NCBI RefSeq assembly: GCF_001542415.1
Contig: NZ_LNCU01000036.1
Span: forward strand, 1-39,177
DNA: 39,177 nt
Reading direction: 5' to 3'
Source of the DNA: Bradyrhizobium macuxiense
GTDB taxonomy: Bacteria > Pseudomonadota > Alphaproteobacteria > Rhizobiales > Xanthobacteraceae
The position numbers were made by a program, and so were the translations under genes. Positions 31,929 through 39,177 of this stretch are shown here, in pieces. Every line of letters begins with the position of its first letter. The first letter of the stretch is position 1. The notes beneath the pieces are model-generated. The model ran no database searches. It was not told the origin of the DNA and worked only from the letters and a program-made list of their open reading frames with translations.

Positions 31929-33272
31929 TCAGAACTGGATGACCTTGACGCCGGCGATATGCATTCTGGCGGGAAAAGCAGCGGGATCACTCGGCTCGTC
32001 CGCCGGGCCACCGACGGCAACATCCATCAGCATGTACCAGGGCCCGGCGCCGACCAGGTTCGGCATGGCGCAATAGGGCTTGTCGTTGAGGTAGTAGACG
32101 ATCTGTTGCTTCCCGATCAGGCAGCCGAAGCGGTTGAACCGGGAGAAAAGGTCGGCGCCTTCTTCCACCAGGCCGAGCGGCACCGCCGCGCCGCGGGCGT
32201 CGGGGCCCCTCTCGCCCTTCCAGTGGATGCTCGAGAAGATGACGTCGTCCCGATACTGCGGCGATGCAGTGATGTAGGCCTCGATGACGTCGATCTCGGG
32301 CGGCCAGCCGGGTTCGACAGGCAACAGCCATAGCCCGGGCCAGCTACCTGGGATCCTCGCCAATCTGACATTGAACTCGACGTAGCTGTTGAAGGTGATG
32401 CGGTTGAACAGTGTTCGCGACGTCAACAACGCAGATGAAAATCGGAACGGCGTTTCTTTCCGCCAGCCCGGCATCAGCTTGCCGCCCTGACCATCCGATA
32501 GCCCGTTCTCGTGATGCTCGGCCTGGATGAAGCGGCAGCCCGTCGCCGGATCTATTCCCCACACCGTCGTTTCCGGATTGAGCGCCGGGTCGGCGTAATA
32601 GCCCAACTCCTTGTTGCCGTCCTGGCGGCGTCCGGTGGCAAGACGACTCTGCCAGCACGGCGCGCCGTTGGGCGAAAATCCGCTGTCGCTGGCGAAATCG
32701 CGATCGAGCAGGCGATCGGAAAATACCTCGGAGCCGTGCGAAGGCAGCGGCGGCAGCGGGATGTCGTCATTGGCATAGGAGGCCGTGATCGAAGGTTGCT
32801 CGCTCGATCGCACCTCGCCGGCGGTGTGCGCAAGACCGAACAGCGGATATCCGAAGTCCGATATCTGGACGACAATTGACTTGCCCGCCTCAAGCGGCCG
32901 CACAAGGCGGATCTTCACCAGTTTGACCTGCTCGCCAGGCTGAAAGATCAGGAAGCCACGAGCCAGGACGAAGTCTGCACCGGCCGCCGCTGCGCCCGGC
33001 ACCGCCCCGATCGTTCCGTTGCCGTTGAGCGTCTCGTATTCCAGCACGATCGTGCAGGCGGTCGGCGCGTTGAGCTTGACCGGCACTTCCGCCCAGAGCT
33101 CGGTGGATCGGATCGTCGTATCCACCACGCTGATGATGGCGTCGCCGAATGACAAGGCGCCATTAGCTGCGGCCGCAGTGTCGACGACGGTGAGCGGACC
33201 GATGGTCGTCAATGCGAGTCCGACCGAGCCCTTGAGCAGCGTCCTTCGCGTTGCGCGCATCCTCGGCGTCAC
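31929..33272 (-). CDS. Tat-exported GH16-like glycanase with N-terminal Calx-beta domain
   Basis: Residue numbers start at GTG 33272, which overlaps the upstream GT2 stop (GTGA). ATG 33260 is an alternative. The frame is open to 33419, but that part is a shadow of the GT2 gene. TRRTLLKG followed by a hydrophobic run and TAAAANG is a twin-arginine signal. Residues about 45-145 resemble a Calx-beta domain (EVPVKLN, IVLEYETLNGNG, GFLIFQPGEQVKLVKIRLV). A GH16 domain follows with the catalytic stretch PPEIDVIEAY (Glu326, Asp328, Glu331) plus ARIPGSWPGLWLLP and YMLMDVAVGG. Calx-beta domains bind calcium and can aid glycan contact. The enzyme probably trims the exopolysaccharide outside the cytoplasm. 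It differs in export route and layout from the Sec-type GH16 at 23225. Confidence 0.85.
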   Translation of the reverse strand: MTPRMRATRRTLLKGSVGLALTTIGPLTVVDTAAAANGALSFGDAIISVVDTTIRSTELWAEVPVKLNAPTACTIVLEYETLNGNGTIGAVPGAAAAGADFVLARGFLIFQPGEQVKLVKIRLVRPLEAGKSIVVQISDFGYPLFGLAHTAGEVRSSEQPSITASYANDDIPLPPLPSHGSEVFSDRLLDRDFASDSGFSPNGAPCWQSRLATGRRQDGNKELGYYADPALNPETTVWGIDPATGCRFIQAEHHENGLSDGQGGKLMPGWRKETPFRFSSALLTSRTLFNRITFNSYVEFNVRLARIPGSWPGLWLLPVEPGWPPEIDVIEAYITASPQYRDDVIFSSIHWKGERGPDARGAAVPLGLVEEGADLFSRFNRFGCLIGKQQIVYYLNDKPYCAMPNLVGAGPWYMLMDVAVGGPADEPSDPAAFPARMHIAGVKVIQF

Positions 33273-34246
33273 CGGCTCTTTGTTTCCCAAAGGCGACGTC
33301 CGGACGAGAAGCCAAAGGAGACGAGGGACTGTACGGCCAGCGCGGCAAGGCCCAGCGGGACGGCCAGCACGAGCGCGCCAAACCTGCGTTTCGCGATCGC
33401 GTATTGGCCCGCCGTGCACAACTCGGTCCGCAGCGTGCGAAGTCCCTGCCAGTCGCGCCGGCGCCAGGTCGAGCTGAGCCAGCGCAGGATGAAGGTCGTG
33501 CGAGTATCGGACCGCAGGATGTACTTGGCGTAAAAGCTGCCGCGGCCGCGATCATATGAGCTGAGCAGCGCGGGCACGTCCGCATCGACGCGGCCGTGAT
33601 CGTGCGCCACGGTCGGGCGAGGGTCGAAGCAGGCGTCGAAGCCCGCCCACAGTACCGCGGTCACCGCATCAATGTCCTCGCAAGGAAAGCGCGTGCCCGC
33701 GCCGAGATCGGGATCGATACCGCCGATCGCCTGCAGAGCCTCGCGCCGAAACGCGAGATTGGCGCCTTGCAGCGTGCCGGCCCTGACAAAGGTCCGCTTC
33801 GGGTAGACACGCGGTGCTTCGCTTTCCTCGATCGTGATCCTGGCGTGGTCCGGATTGTGGAGAAGGATGCGGCCTCCGACCACGCCCGCTCCGGGATGGT
33901 CGGTAAAGGCAGCGAAGATCGCGTCGACATAGTCGGGCGAAGGATAGCAGTCGTCGTCAGTGAAGGCGACGATCCTGCCGCGCGCGTTTTCCCAGCCGAG
34001 ATTGCGGGCAGCACCGAGACCGATCCGCTCGCCGAGAACGTATCTCGAAACCGGGTCGTCGGTGAATGCACGCCGCAGTACGGCGGCCGTATCGTCGGTC
34101 GACGCGTTGTCGACCCAGATCACCTCGTAAGCGTGATCGGTGTGCAACGCCCGCAACGCGCCCAGCGTCCCCGACAGGCGGCCCGCACGATTGCGCGTGC
34201 AGATCACGATCGATACGTCGATCTCTCTGGTTGGATCAGCATCCAC
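33269..34246 (-). CDS. family 2 glycosyltransferase (copy B of a paralogous pair)
   Basis: A 325-residue GT2 protein with VSIVICTRNRAGRL (11-24), VIWVDNASTDDT (42-53), LGAARNLGWENARG (77-90) and AFTDDDCYPS (94-103). The acceptor-side block GTLQGANLAFRREAL and PTVAHDHGRVD matches the GT2 at 30158. Unlike that copy it has a C-terminal hydrophobic segment (about 293-315, ALVLAVPLGLAALAVQSLV) that should anchor it to the inner membrane. It starts at GTG 34246 with AGGACC about 8 bases upstream. Its stop overlaps the GTG of the GH16 gene, so the transferase and a glycanase are translationally coupled. Confidence 0.9.
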   Translation of the reverse strand: MDADPTREIDVSIVICTRNRAGRLSGTLGALRALHTDHAYEVIWVDNASTDDTAAVLRRAFTDDPVSRYVLGERIGLGAARNLGWENARGRIVAFTDDDCYPSPDYVDAIFAAFTDHPGAGVVGGRILLHNPDHARITIEESEAPRVYPKRTFVRAGTLQGANLAFRREALQAIGGIDPDLGAGTRFPCEDIDAVTAVLWAGFDACFDPRPTVAHDHGRVDADVPALLSSYDRGRGSFYAKYILRSDTRTTFILRWLSSTWRRRDWQGLRTLRTELCTAGQYAIAKRRFGALVLAVPLGLAALAVQSLVSFGFSSGRRLWETKSR

Positions 34247-34464
34247 AATCAGGTCCTGCGTACGTCGCCGGGCGGGGAGGGGTGACCGCGATATCGTCGG
34301 GGTCGTCTACAGGCCGGCATCGCTGTCCGGCTCTGCCCTCGTTAATGGCGGAGAGGCCGGAGTCCGAATTCTCGTATTCCCTCGATGATCCGCGACGCGC
34401 CGGCCGCGACTTCGCGACCGGCAGTGTTGCAAGAGTTCCGGGTTGGCCTTGACCGGGCCGTCCG

Positions 34465-35457
34465 TCAGGCCGCTGCCCTGGTGTTGCTGCGGATCTGGCG
34501 ATCGATCCATTCATAGGTCTTCTCGAGACCGGAGCGCAGCGTCGCGGACGGTTTCCAGCCGAGCTTCTGCCCGATCAGGCGGTTGTCCGAGTTACGGCCG
34601 CGGACGCCGAGCGGACCGGGAATGTGTTTCTTGATCACCTTCTTGCCGGCGATGTCGGATACGAGATCGACAAGCTGGTTGATCGTGACCATCTCCTCCG
34701 ACCCGACATTGACCGGACCTTCGAATTCCGACCGGGTCAGGCGTATGGTGCCTTCCAGGCACTCGTCGATATAGAGGAACGAGCGGGTCTGCGTGCCGTC
34801 GCCCCAGATCTCGACCTCGCCATGGTTGGAGGCCTGGGCGACCTTGCGGCACACCGCGGCGGGCGCCTTCTCCTTGCCTCCCTCCCAGGTGCCCTCGGGC
34901 CCGAAGATGTTGTGATAGCGCGCGACGCGGTTCCGCATTCCGTGGTTGCGGTTGTAGGCGAGATATAATCTCTCCGAAAACAGCTTCTCCCAGCCATATT
35001 CGCTGTCGGGCGCCGCCGGATAGGCCGAATCTTCCGCGCAGTTCGGATTGTCGGGATCCTTCTGGTTATGCTCCGGATACATGCAGGCCGACGACGAATA
35101 GAACATGCCGCGCACGTTCCGCTTCTGGCAGGCATCGAGCATGTTGAGGTTGATGGTCGCCGAATTGTGCATCACGTCGGCATCATGTTCGCCCGTGAAG
35201 ATATAGCCTGCGCCGCCCATGTCGGCGGCGAGCTGATACACCTCGTCGAACTTGCGATCGGTGATCTGTCTGCAGAAATTCTGGTCGCGAAGATCGCCAA
35301 CCACGAAATCATCAGCCTCGGTTTCCGCAAACGGTGGAAATTTCAGGTCGACACCGCGGACCCAGAAGCCCTCGCGCTTGAGCCGCTTGACCAGGTGTCC
35401 GCCAATGAAGCCACCCGCGCCGCAGACGAGGGCGGTAGGCATGTTCTTCGTCGCCAT
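34465..35457 (-). CDS. GDP-mannose 3,5-epimerase
   Basis: An extended SDR of 330 residues that converts GDP-D-mannose to GDP-L-galactose (and GDP-L-gulose). The match to plant GDP-mannose 3',5'-epimerase is close: GAGGFIGG (13-20), QLAADMGGAGYI (75-86), SSSACMYPE (121-129), GTWEGGKEKAPAAVCRK (189-205), WGDGTQTRSFLYIDE (218-232) and HIPGPLGVRGRNSDN (278-292). Catalytic residues of the plant enzyme (Cys145, Tyr174, Lys178, Lys217) align with Cys125, Tyr154, Lys158 and Lys197 at identical spacing. ATG 35457 overlaps the GT4 stop codon by one base (TAATG). The neighbour GT4 may therefore use GDP-L-galactose. Confidence 0.92.
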   Translation of the reverse strand: MATKNMPTALVCGAGGFIGGHLVKRLKREGFWVRGVDLKFPPFAETEADDFVVGDLRDQNFCRQITDRKFDEVYQLAADMGGAGYIFTGEHDADVMHNSATINLNMLDACQKRNVRGMFYSSSACMYPEHNQKDPDNPNCAEDSAYPAAPDSEYGWEKLFSERLYLAYNRNHGMRNRVARYHNIFGPEGTWEGGKEKAPAAVCRKVAQASNHGEVEIWGDGTQTRSFLYIDECLEGTIRLTRSEFEGPVNVGSEEMVTINQLVDLVSDIAGKKVIKKHIPGPLGVRGRNSDNRLIGQKLGWKPSATLRSGLEKTYEWIDRQIRSNTRAAA

Positions 35458-36671
35458 TAGATTTTCCTTTCCGCAGTTTTCGAACCGATTGCATAGTCAA
35501 ATACTGTCTCAAATCGGTCCGTTACCGATTTGATGTCGTAGTTTTCGAGTGCAAATGACCTCGCTTTGGCGGCTGCATCTGCTCTCATGGCTTCGTCGTC
35601 GAGAAGCCGCAGCGCAGCCTTCAGGAAGGCCGCCTGGTCGACGGGATCAACGACCAATCCGGCGCCATTGCGGCGAACTACGTCGGAAGCGAGATTTTCC
35701 TGCGGCGCTGCAAGCAGCACGGGACGCCCGGCGCAGAAATAGGATTGCACCTTTGAGGGCACAGAGAATATTCCCGCCTCCGGTTCGATGGTCGCAACGG
35801 CGACGTCGGAGGTGGCGAGCACCATCGGGAGATCCGCAAAGGGTTGCAGCGGCAGCAGGATGAGATTGTCCAGTCCCAGCTCAGCCTTGGCCTGCTCGAG
35901 ATGCGTGACGCCGACGCCCTGGCTGACGGTCACGACATTGGCGCGTCCCTTCACCATCTTGGCGAGCTGCACCAGCAGGTCCGGATTGTGCTTCAGCCCG
36001 AGCGTACCCGAATAGAGAAAGTTGAACGAGTTATTCAGTCCGTGGCGGCGGGCCCAGGCGTTGTCCTTCGGATGAGGCGCGATATCGTTCAGCGCGCCCC
36101 AGTTCTCGATCACAAAGACGTTGTCCTCAGTGCCGGTCCATTTGCTCGCGAGCGGCGAGAAAGCGTTCGTGATGACGACGACCGCATCGGAGCTCTGAAA
36201 CTGGCGTCGCTCGAGAAATCGGTAATAGGCTCCGATCATGGCACCGGGCGGCCCCAGCTTCTTGCGCAATAGCTGCGATACCGCCACGCTGTAGAAGTCC
36301 TGAACCCAGAACACGAACTTCGACCCGGTCTGCTTGCAGGCGTTGACGATCGCCGACTGGGCTTCCGTTGGTGTATTTCCGGAGATTACAACGTCCGGTT
36401 TGTCCGACTGCACCAGCTTTGCAACTTCCTTGCCGTAGGCGACGTCGTCGAATCGGCGGCGCACGAAGGACGCCTTGTCGTAGGGGCGCGACAGCTTGAC
36501 GCCGGTAAAGGAGAGGTGGGCGGGATCGGCAGACGATCTCTCCAGCTTGCCTTTTGGGCCGAGATCGCCGTGAAAGTAGGCGTGGCTGACTTCATGTCCG
36601 CGCAATGCCAGTTCGCGGCTGAGATCAACCTGAAACGGGTGCCCTGCGTAGTCGTGCACGAAGATCTTCAC
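35457..36671 (-). CDS. GT4 glycosyltransferase (WbuB-like), candidate GDP-L-galactose user
   Basis: A 404-residue GT-B enzyme. The N-terminal domain starts KIFVHDYAGHPFQVDLSRELA and includes FVFWVQDFYSVAV (119-131). The C-terminal donor domain has FLYSGTLGLKHNPDLL (218-233) and PEAGIFSVPSKVQSYFCAGR (298-317), with Glu297 and Glu299 close to the usual retaining-GT4 acidic site. It resembles WbuB/WcaI-type transferases that act early on lipid-linked sugars. The start is GTG 36671 with no strong Shine-Dalgarno. TAATG overlap couples it to the GDP-mannose 3,5-epimerase, so an L-galactosyltransferase role is my best guess, not shown by sequence alone. Confidence 0.87.
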   Translation of the reverse strand: MKIFVHDYAGHPFQVDLSRELALRGHEVSHAYFHGDLGPKGKLERSSADPAHLSFTGVKLSRPYDKASFVRRRFDDVAYGKEVAKLVQSDKPDVVISGNTPTEAQSAIVNACKQTGSKFVFWVQDFYSVAVSQLLRKKLGPPGAMIGAYYRFLERRQFQSSDAVVVITNAFSPLASKWTGTEDNVFVIENWGALNDIAPHPKDNAWARRHGLNNSFNFLYSGTLGLKHNPDLLVQLAKMVKGRANVVTVSQGVGVTHLEQAKAELGLDNLILLPLQPFADLPMVLATSDVAVATIEPEAGIFSVPSKVQSYFCAGRPVLLAAPQENLASDVVRRNGAGLVVDPVDQAAFLKAALRLLDDEAMRADAAAKARSFALENYDIKSVTDRFETVFDYAIGSKTAERKI

Positions 36672-37167
36672 AACCGCACCGCCAATCCCGCAACCGGTAC
36701 ATGACCGTCACGGAAATGTTCACGAGGTGCGATCGTTCGCCGTGCGTCGATGGATCGAAGTAGTTGGTCGTCGATTTGCATTATCCTCAATTTCGAACCT
36801 TGTTGAACGCAGCGCCACTTGATGCGGCCGCAGACTTCATGTTTCGGAGGCACTCTGCTCGAATATTGGACAACAGCTGAGTGAGGCATGATCGCGGCTT
36901 CTATTCGACGAGTAAGAAAATCTTGTGTCGGTGAGAATTCAAAATCGGTGCCAAGTGGTGGCAGCGACGAGGACCATCACACGGCGCGCTCAAAAGTCGT
37001 CGAGGTGTGCGTTGTTGCCTCAAAGCGGCCACATAAGCAGTGCCTACGCGACGATGCCTTCATGCTGCGTTCGCGTCTGCACATTATCTTCTGCTGTCAT
37101 CGTGCGGCCGGACAGAAGGCGACGCGTGCAGTGTGCTCTTCCAGTAGATCGATCCTTTGGGGGTCCT
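36672..37167. promoter_or_regulatory. 496-base divergent gap (GT4 / PEBP-like gene)
   Basis: No gene is convincing here. The frame of the PEBP-like gene stays open back to 36925, but the extra 81 codons are Arg/Cys-rich and look non-coding. A TTGGAC at 36866-36871 followed by CATGAT about 16 bases on is a marginal promoter candidate reading right. GGGGG (about 37158-37163) is the ribosome site for ATG 37168. Confidence 0.35.
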
Positions 37168-37563
37168 ATGTCATCTAGGTTCGTTGCTATCGCCGTGGCT
37201 GGATGGCTTGCAGGATGCACTGCAGCTCTTGCGGATCCGATGACGCTGGATTTCTCCTGGGCGGGGGAGAAAGGCTGCGTCTCGCTCTTCCCGAATCCGG
37301 AATTTCATCTTGAGAATGTTCCCGCAGGCGCGAAAAGCGTGTCGCTGACGCTGACTCAAGGCGTCAGGGAAATGGGCGGAGAGGAACTCCCGCTGCCCCG
37401 GAACGGCATTTTACCTGCTGGAACCTTCCGAACTTTCGCTCCGTGCAATCCGGGCGTGTACCAGTGGACGGCGCAGGCAAAATCGGCGACCGGAGAAGTT
37501 TTGTCCGAGGCACGCAAGGCGCGCTACTATCCCTCTGACGAGGTTGCGGAACACAAGCCTTAA
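37168..37563 (+). CDS. exported PEBP-like (YbhB/YbcL-type) small protein
   Basis: 131 residues starting at ATG 37168, just after a GGGGG ribosome site. The N-terminus is an export signal. It may be cleaved after ALA (residue 22), or processed as a lipoprotein at the LAGC17 box. The rest follows the phosphatidylethanolamine-binding / YbhB pattern: a PNPEFHLENVPAGAKSVSLTL strand pair, a GGEELPLPRNGILPAGTF loop and NPGVYQWTAQAKSATGEVL. It is shorter than typical YbhB (about 150-180), lacks the usual DxDxP segment and has two extra cysteines. Function in the periplasm is unknown. It is the only gene in the window with no obvious polysaccharide role. Confidence 0.7.
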   Translation: MSSRFVAIAVAGWLAGCTAALADPMTLDFSWAGEKGCVSLFPNPEFHLENVPAGAKSVSLTLTQGVREMGGEELPLPRNGILPAGTFRTFAPCNPGVYQWTAQAKSATGEVLSEARKARYYPSDEVAEHKP

Positions 37564-38213
37564 TCTCCCGTGACGAACGGATGACGTCACCATTGGCTGG
37601 AACCGCACGAGCGCGTGCCGACCGTCGTTTGGCTTACACGTTGATTTGACGGAACCCATGGCGCGTACGCGGCCACATTGTCGCCGCTTGGCTGAACTTC
37701 GCGTCGCGATCACGTCTGCCGCAACCGCGGGCGTTGTGCTCACCGAGGAGCATATCTATGTTCTGCGATGCGGCAGGTAGCGCTGGCGGTTATCGTAACA
37801 ATCCAATGGAACTTTGGTGGACGTGCCGACGACGTTGCCCGCAGCCTGCATAATCTGCGCGTCATAGATCCACGATAGTGGAACCGGTGTGTCCGCAGTG
37901 CACGGTAGCGTGCGCTGCTAGTATCTCATCGCGAAGAAGCCGTATTCTGAATCGATACCTTTGTACGTACCTGGAAATACTGCCCAGTCACTTTGAAAGA
38001 GAGAATTGCGCGAGGAGTGAGGCCAATCCTGTTTCGGCGACAAATCAGACTATCGAGTTTCACCGCGCTCCCAGTTTCCGAAGGCCATGCCGTCGTCATG
38101 GACGAGCACGAAGGCCTGTCGAGGTCGCAGTGCGCGCAGTCGCGTCAACGCCTCACGGGGCCGATCAGCTGTTGCATCGGCAAGCTCGCCGGTTGCGGCG
38201 CCGGAGTGGCCGC
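37564..38213. other. 650-base gap upstream of galE
   Basis: No recognisable gene. A short hairpin (GTGACG 37570-37575 with CGTCAC 37585-37590) follows the PEBP-like stop. A 31-codon open frame with a strong GAGGAG (37745-37750) lies at 37758-37853. A 74-codon frame beginning TTG 37993 ends in an ATGA overlap with galE (38214-38217) but has no protein-like content. The galE promoter should lie in this gap and was not identified. Confidence 0.4.
37758..37853 (+). CDS. possible 31-aa micro-ORF with strong ribosome site
   Basis: ATG at 37758 is preceded by GAGGAG with a 7-base spacer, one of the best ribosome sites in the window. The peptide is Cys/Arg/Trp-containing (starts MFCDAAGSAGG, ends CPQPA) with no known family. 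It lies 360 bases before galE and could be a leader peptide or chance. Confidence 0.2.
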   Translation: MFCDAAGSAGGYRNNPMELWWTCRRRCPQPA

Positions 38214-39177
38214 ATGACCCGGACGGTACTTGTCACCGGTGGCGCGGGATATGTCGGCTCTCACTGCTGCAAGGCGTTCGCCAGAGCCGGCTGGAACGTC
38301 GTGGTGCTCGACAACCTGTCGCGCGGATGGCGCGACGCGGTGCGTTGGGGACCGCTGGTGGAGTGCGACGTTCGCGATTCACTCGCCGTGCGGAGCGCGA
38401 TCGAGACGTATGAGCCGGATCTGGTCGCACATTTCGCAGCGTTCGCCTACGTCGGCGAGTCGGTTGAGAACCCGGCGATCTACTACGAGAACAACACTGC
38501 CGGCACGCTTGCGCTGCTGAACGGGATGCGCGCAACGGGGTGCCGCAACATCCTGTTCTCCAGCACCTGTGCCAGCTACGGCGTCCCGCAGCACATCCCG
38601 ATCGATGAGAGCCATCCGCAAGCGCCGATCAATCCCTATGGCTGGTCGAAAGTGATCATCGAGCGAATGCTGGAGGATTTCGGCGCGGCCTATGGAATGG
38701 CGTCGGTGTCCTTGCGCTATTTCAACGCCGCCGGCGCCGATCCCAACGGGGAAATCGGCGAGCGACATGATCCCGAAACGCACGCCATCCCGCTTGCGAT
38801 CGAGGCCGCACGCCGAACCGATCGGCCATTTACAATCCTCGGCACGGATTTTCCGACGGCGGACGGCAGTGCCATCAGGGATTACATCCACGTCAACGAT
38901 CTGGCGCGCGCTCACGTTCTCGCAGGCGAAATGCTGGTCGAGCGGGGAGGCACACATGTGTTCAACCTGGGGACCGGCGTCGGCACCAGCGTGCTCGAAT
39001 TGATCGAGGCGGTGAAACGGGTCGCCGGAAGCGAGCCGGTCGTGCGCCATGGCGCGCGCCGGGCCGGCGATCCGGCCAGGCTCGTCGCATCGTTCGCGAA
39101 GGCCGAGCGAGAGCTCGGCTGGCGGCCGCAGCAATCCAATATCGACTTCATTATCGAAACTGCACTTGAGTGGCGGG
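38214..39177 (+). CDS. galE: UDP-glucose 4-epimerase, partial (runs off window)
   Basis: Starts at ATG 38214 and is still open at the last base, giving 321 residues of about 330. It interconverts UDP-glucose and UDP-galactose (ExoB in rhizobial nomenclature), supplying galactose for the repeat unit. VLVTGGAGYVGSHCC (5-19) binds NAD. HFAAFAYVGESVENP, FSSTCASYGVP (115-125, active Ser/Thr), NPYGWSK (140-146, catalytic Tyr142 and Lys146), RYFNAAGADP and RDYIHVNDLARAH are all standard for GalE. About ten residues and the stop codon lie beyond the window. It is separated from the rest of the cluster by 650 bases. Confidence 0.93.
   Translation, partial: MTRTVLVTGGAGYVGSHCCKAFARAGWNVVVLDNLSRGWRDAVRWGPLVECDVRDSLAVRSAIETYEPDLVAHFAAFAYVGESVENPAIYYENNTAGTLALLNGMRATGCRNILFSSTCASYGVPQHIPIDESHPQAPINPYGWSKVIIERMLEDFGAAYGMASVSLRYFNAAGADPNGEIGERHDPETHAIPLAIEAARRTDRPFTILGTDFPTADGSAIRDYIHVNDLARAHVLAGEMLVERGGTHVFNLGTGVGTSVLELIEAVKRVAGSEPVVRHGARRAGDPARLVASFAKAERELGWRPQQSNIDFIIETALEWR

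Noticed and set aside
37993..38217. 74-codon frame ending in ATGA overlap with galE
   Set aside because: TTG start without a good ribosome site and no protein-like features; kept only as part of a finding.
1..39177. tRNA genes, rRNA genes, CRISPR arrays, phage attachment sites, riboswitches
   Set aside because: None seen: no cloverleaf-like segment, no regularly spaced repeats, no integrase and no known riboswitch-type leader.

Overview
The window is GC-rich DNA (roughly 60 to 63 percent by eye) from an alphaproteobacterium, most likely Bradyrhizobium or a close relative. The evidence is the codon use, the many GTG and TTG starts, and a set of exo-type exopolysaccharide genes resembling those of rhizobia. 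I count about 29 protein genes. Nearly all belong to one surface-polysaccharide locus of the Wzx/Wzy type. No tRNA, rRNA or CRISPR array was seen.

Layout. (1) 1-1407 is the right part of an IS701-like insertion sequence with a frameshifted transposase. (2) 1408-4760, minus strand: a small secreted protein, a membrane-anchored helical protein, a Wzy/O-antigen-ligase-like polytopic protein and a periplasmic protein. (3) 5305-6501, plus strand: an outer-membrane export lipoprotein (OPX, Wza type). Convergent to it is an 803-residue Wzz/BY-kinase (ExoP type, 6980-9391). (4) 9945-16864, minus strand: an SDR-type sugar epimerase, then reading upstream a secreted cysteine protein, a VOC enzyme, an acyl carrier protein, an SGNH-hydrolase-like protein, an MBOAT acyltransferase and an FkbH-type HAD-IIIC protein. 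(5) 17120-22940: glycosyltransferases of families GT2, GT4 and GT25, an acyltransferase-3 and a second Wzy-like protein. (6) 23225-31893: a secreted GH16 glycanase, a GT2-like transferase, a second acyltransferase-3, a GT14-like transferase, the Wzx flippase, a GT2 and a pyruvyltransferase. (7) 31929-36671, minus strand: a Tat-exported GH16 with a Calx-beta domain, a GT2, a GDP-mannose 3,5-epimerase and a GT4. (8) 37168-37563: a PEBP-like exported protein. From 38214 a galE/exoB-type UDP-glucose 4-epimerase runs off the window end.

How the genes fit together (inference). Repeat units are built on undecaprenyl phosphate by six to eight glycosyltransferases from UDP-Glc/Gal (GalE) and GDP-L-galactose (the GDP-mannose epimerase). 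They are decorated by pyruvate and acyl groups, flipped by Wzx, polymerised by a Wzy protein under the Wzz/BY-kinase, exported through OPX and trimmed by GH16 enzymes.

The most interesting part is the 11067-16864 operon. It has the parts list of the Dlt teichoic-acid D-alanylation system (carrier protein, MBOAT, SGNH protein), but the amino-acid-activating enzyme is replaced by an FkbH-type protein. FkbH proteins load a glyceryl unit from 1,3-bisphosphoglycerate onto a carrier protein. This suggests an ACP-dependent glyceroylation, or a related three-carbon hydroxyacylation, of the polysaccharide.
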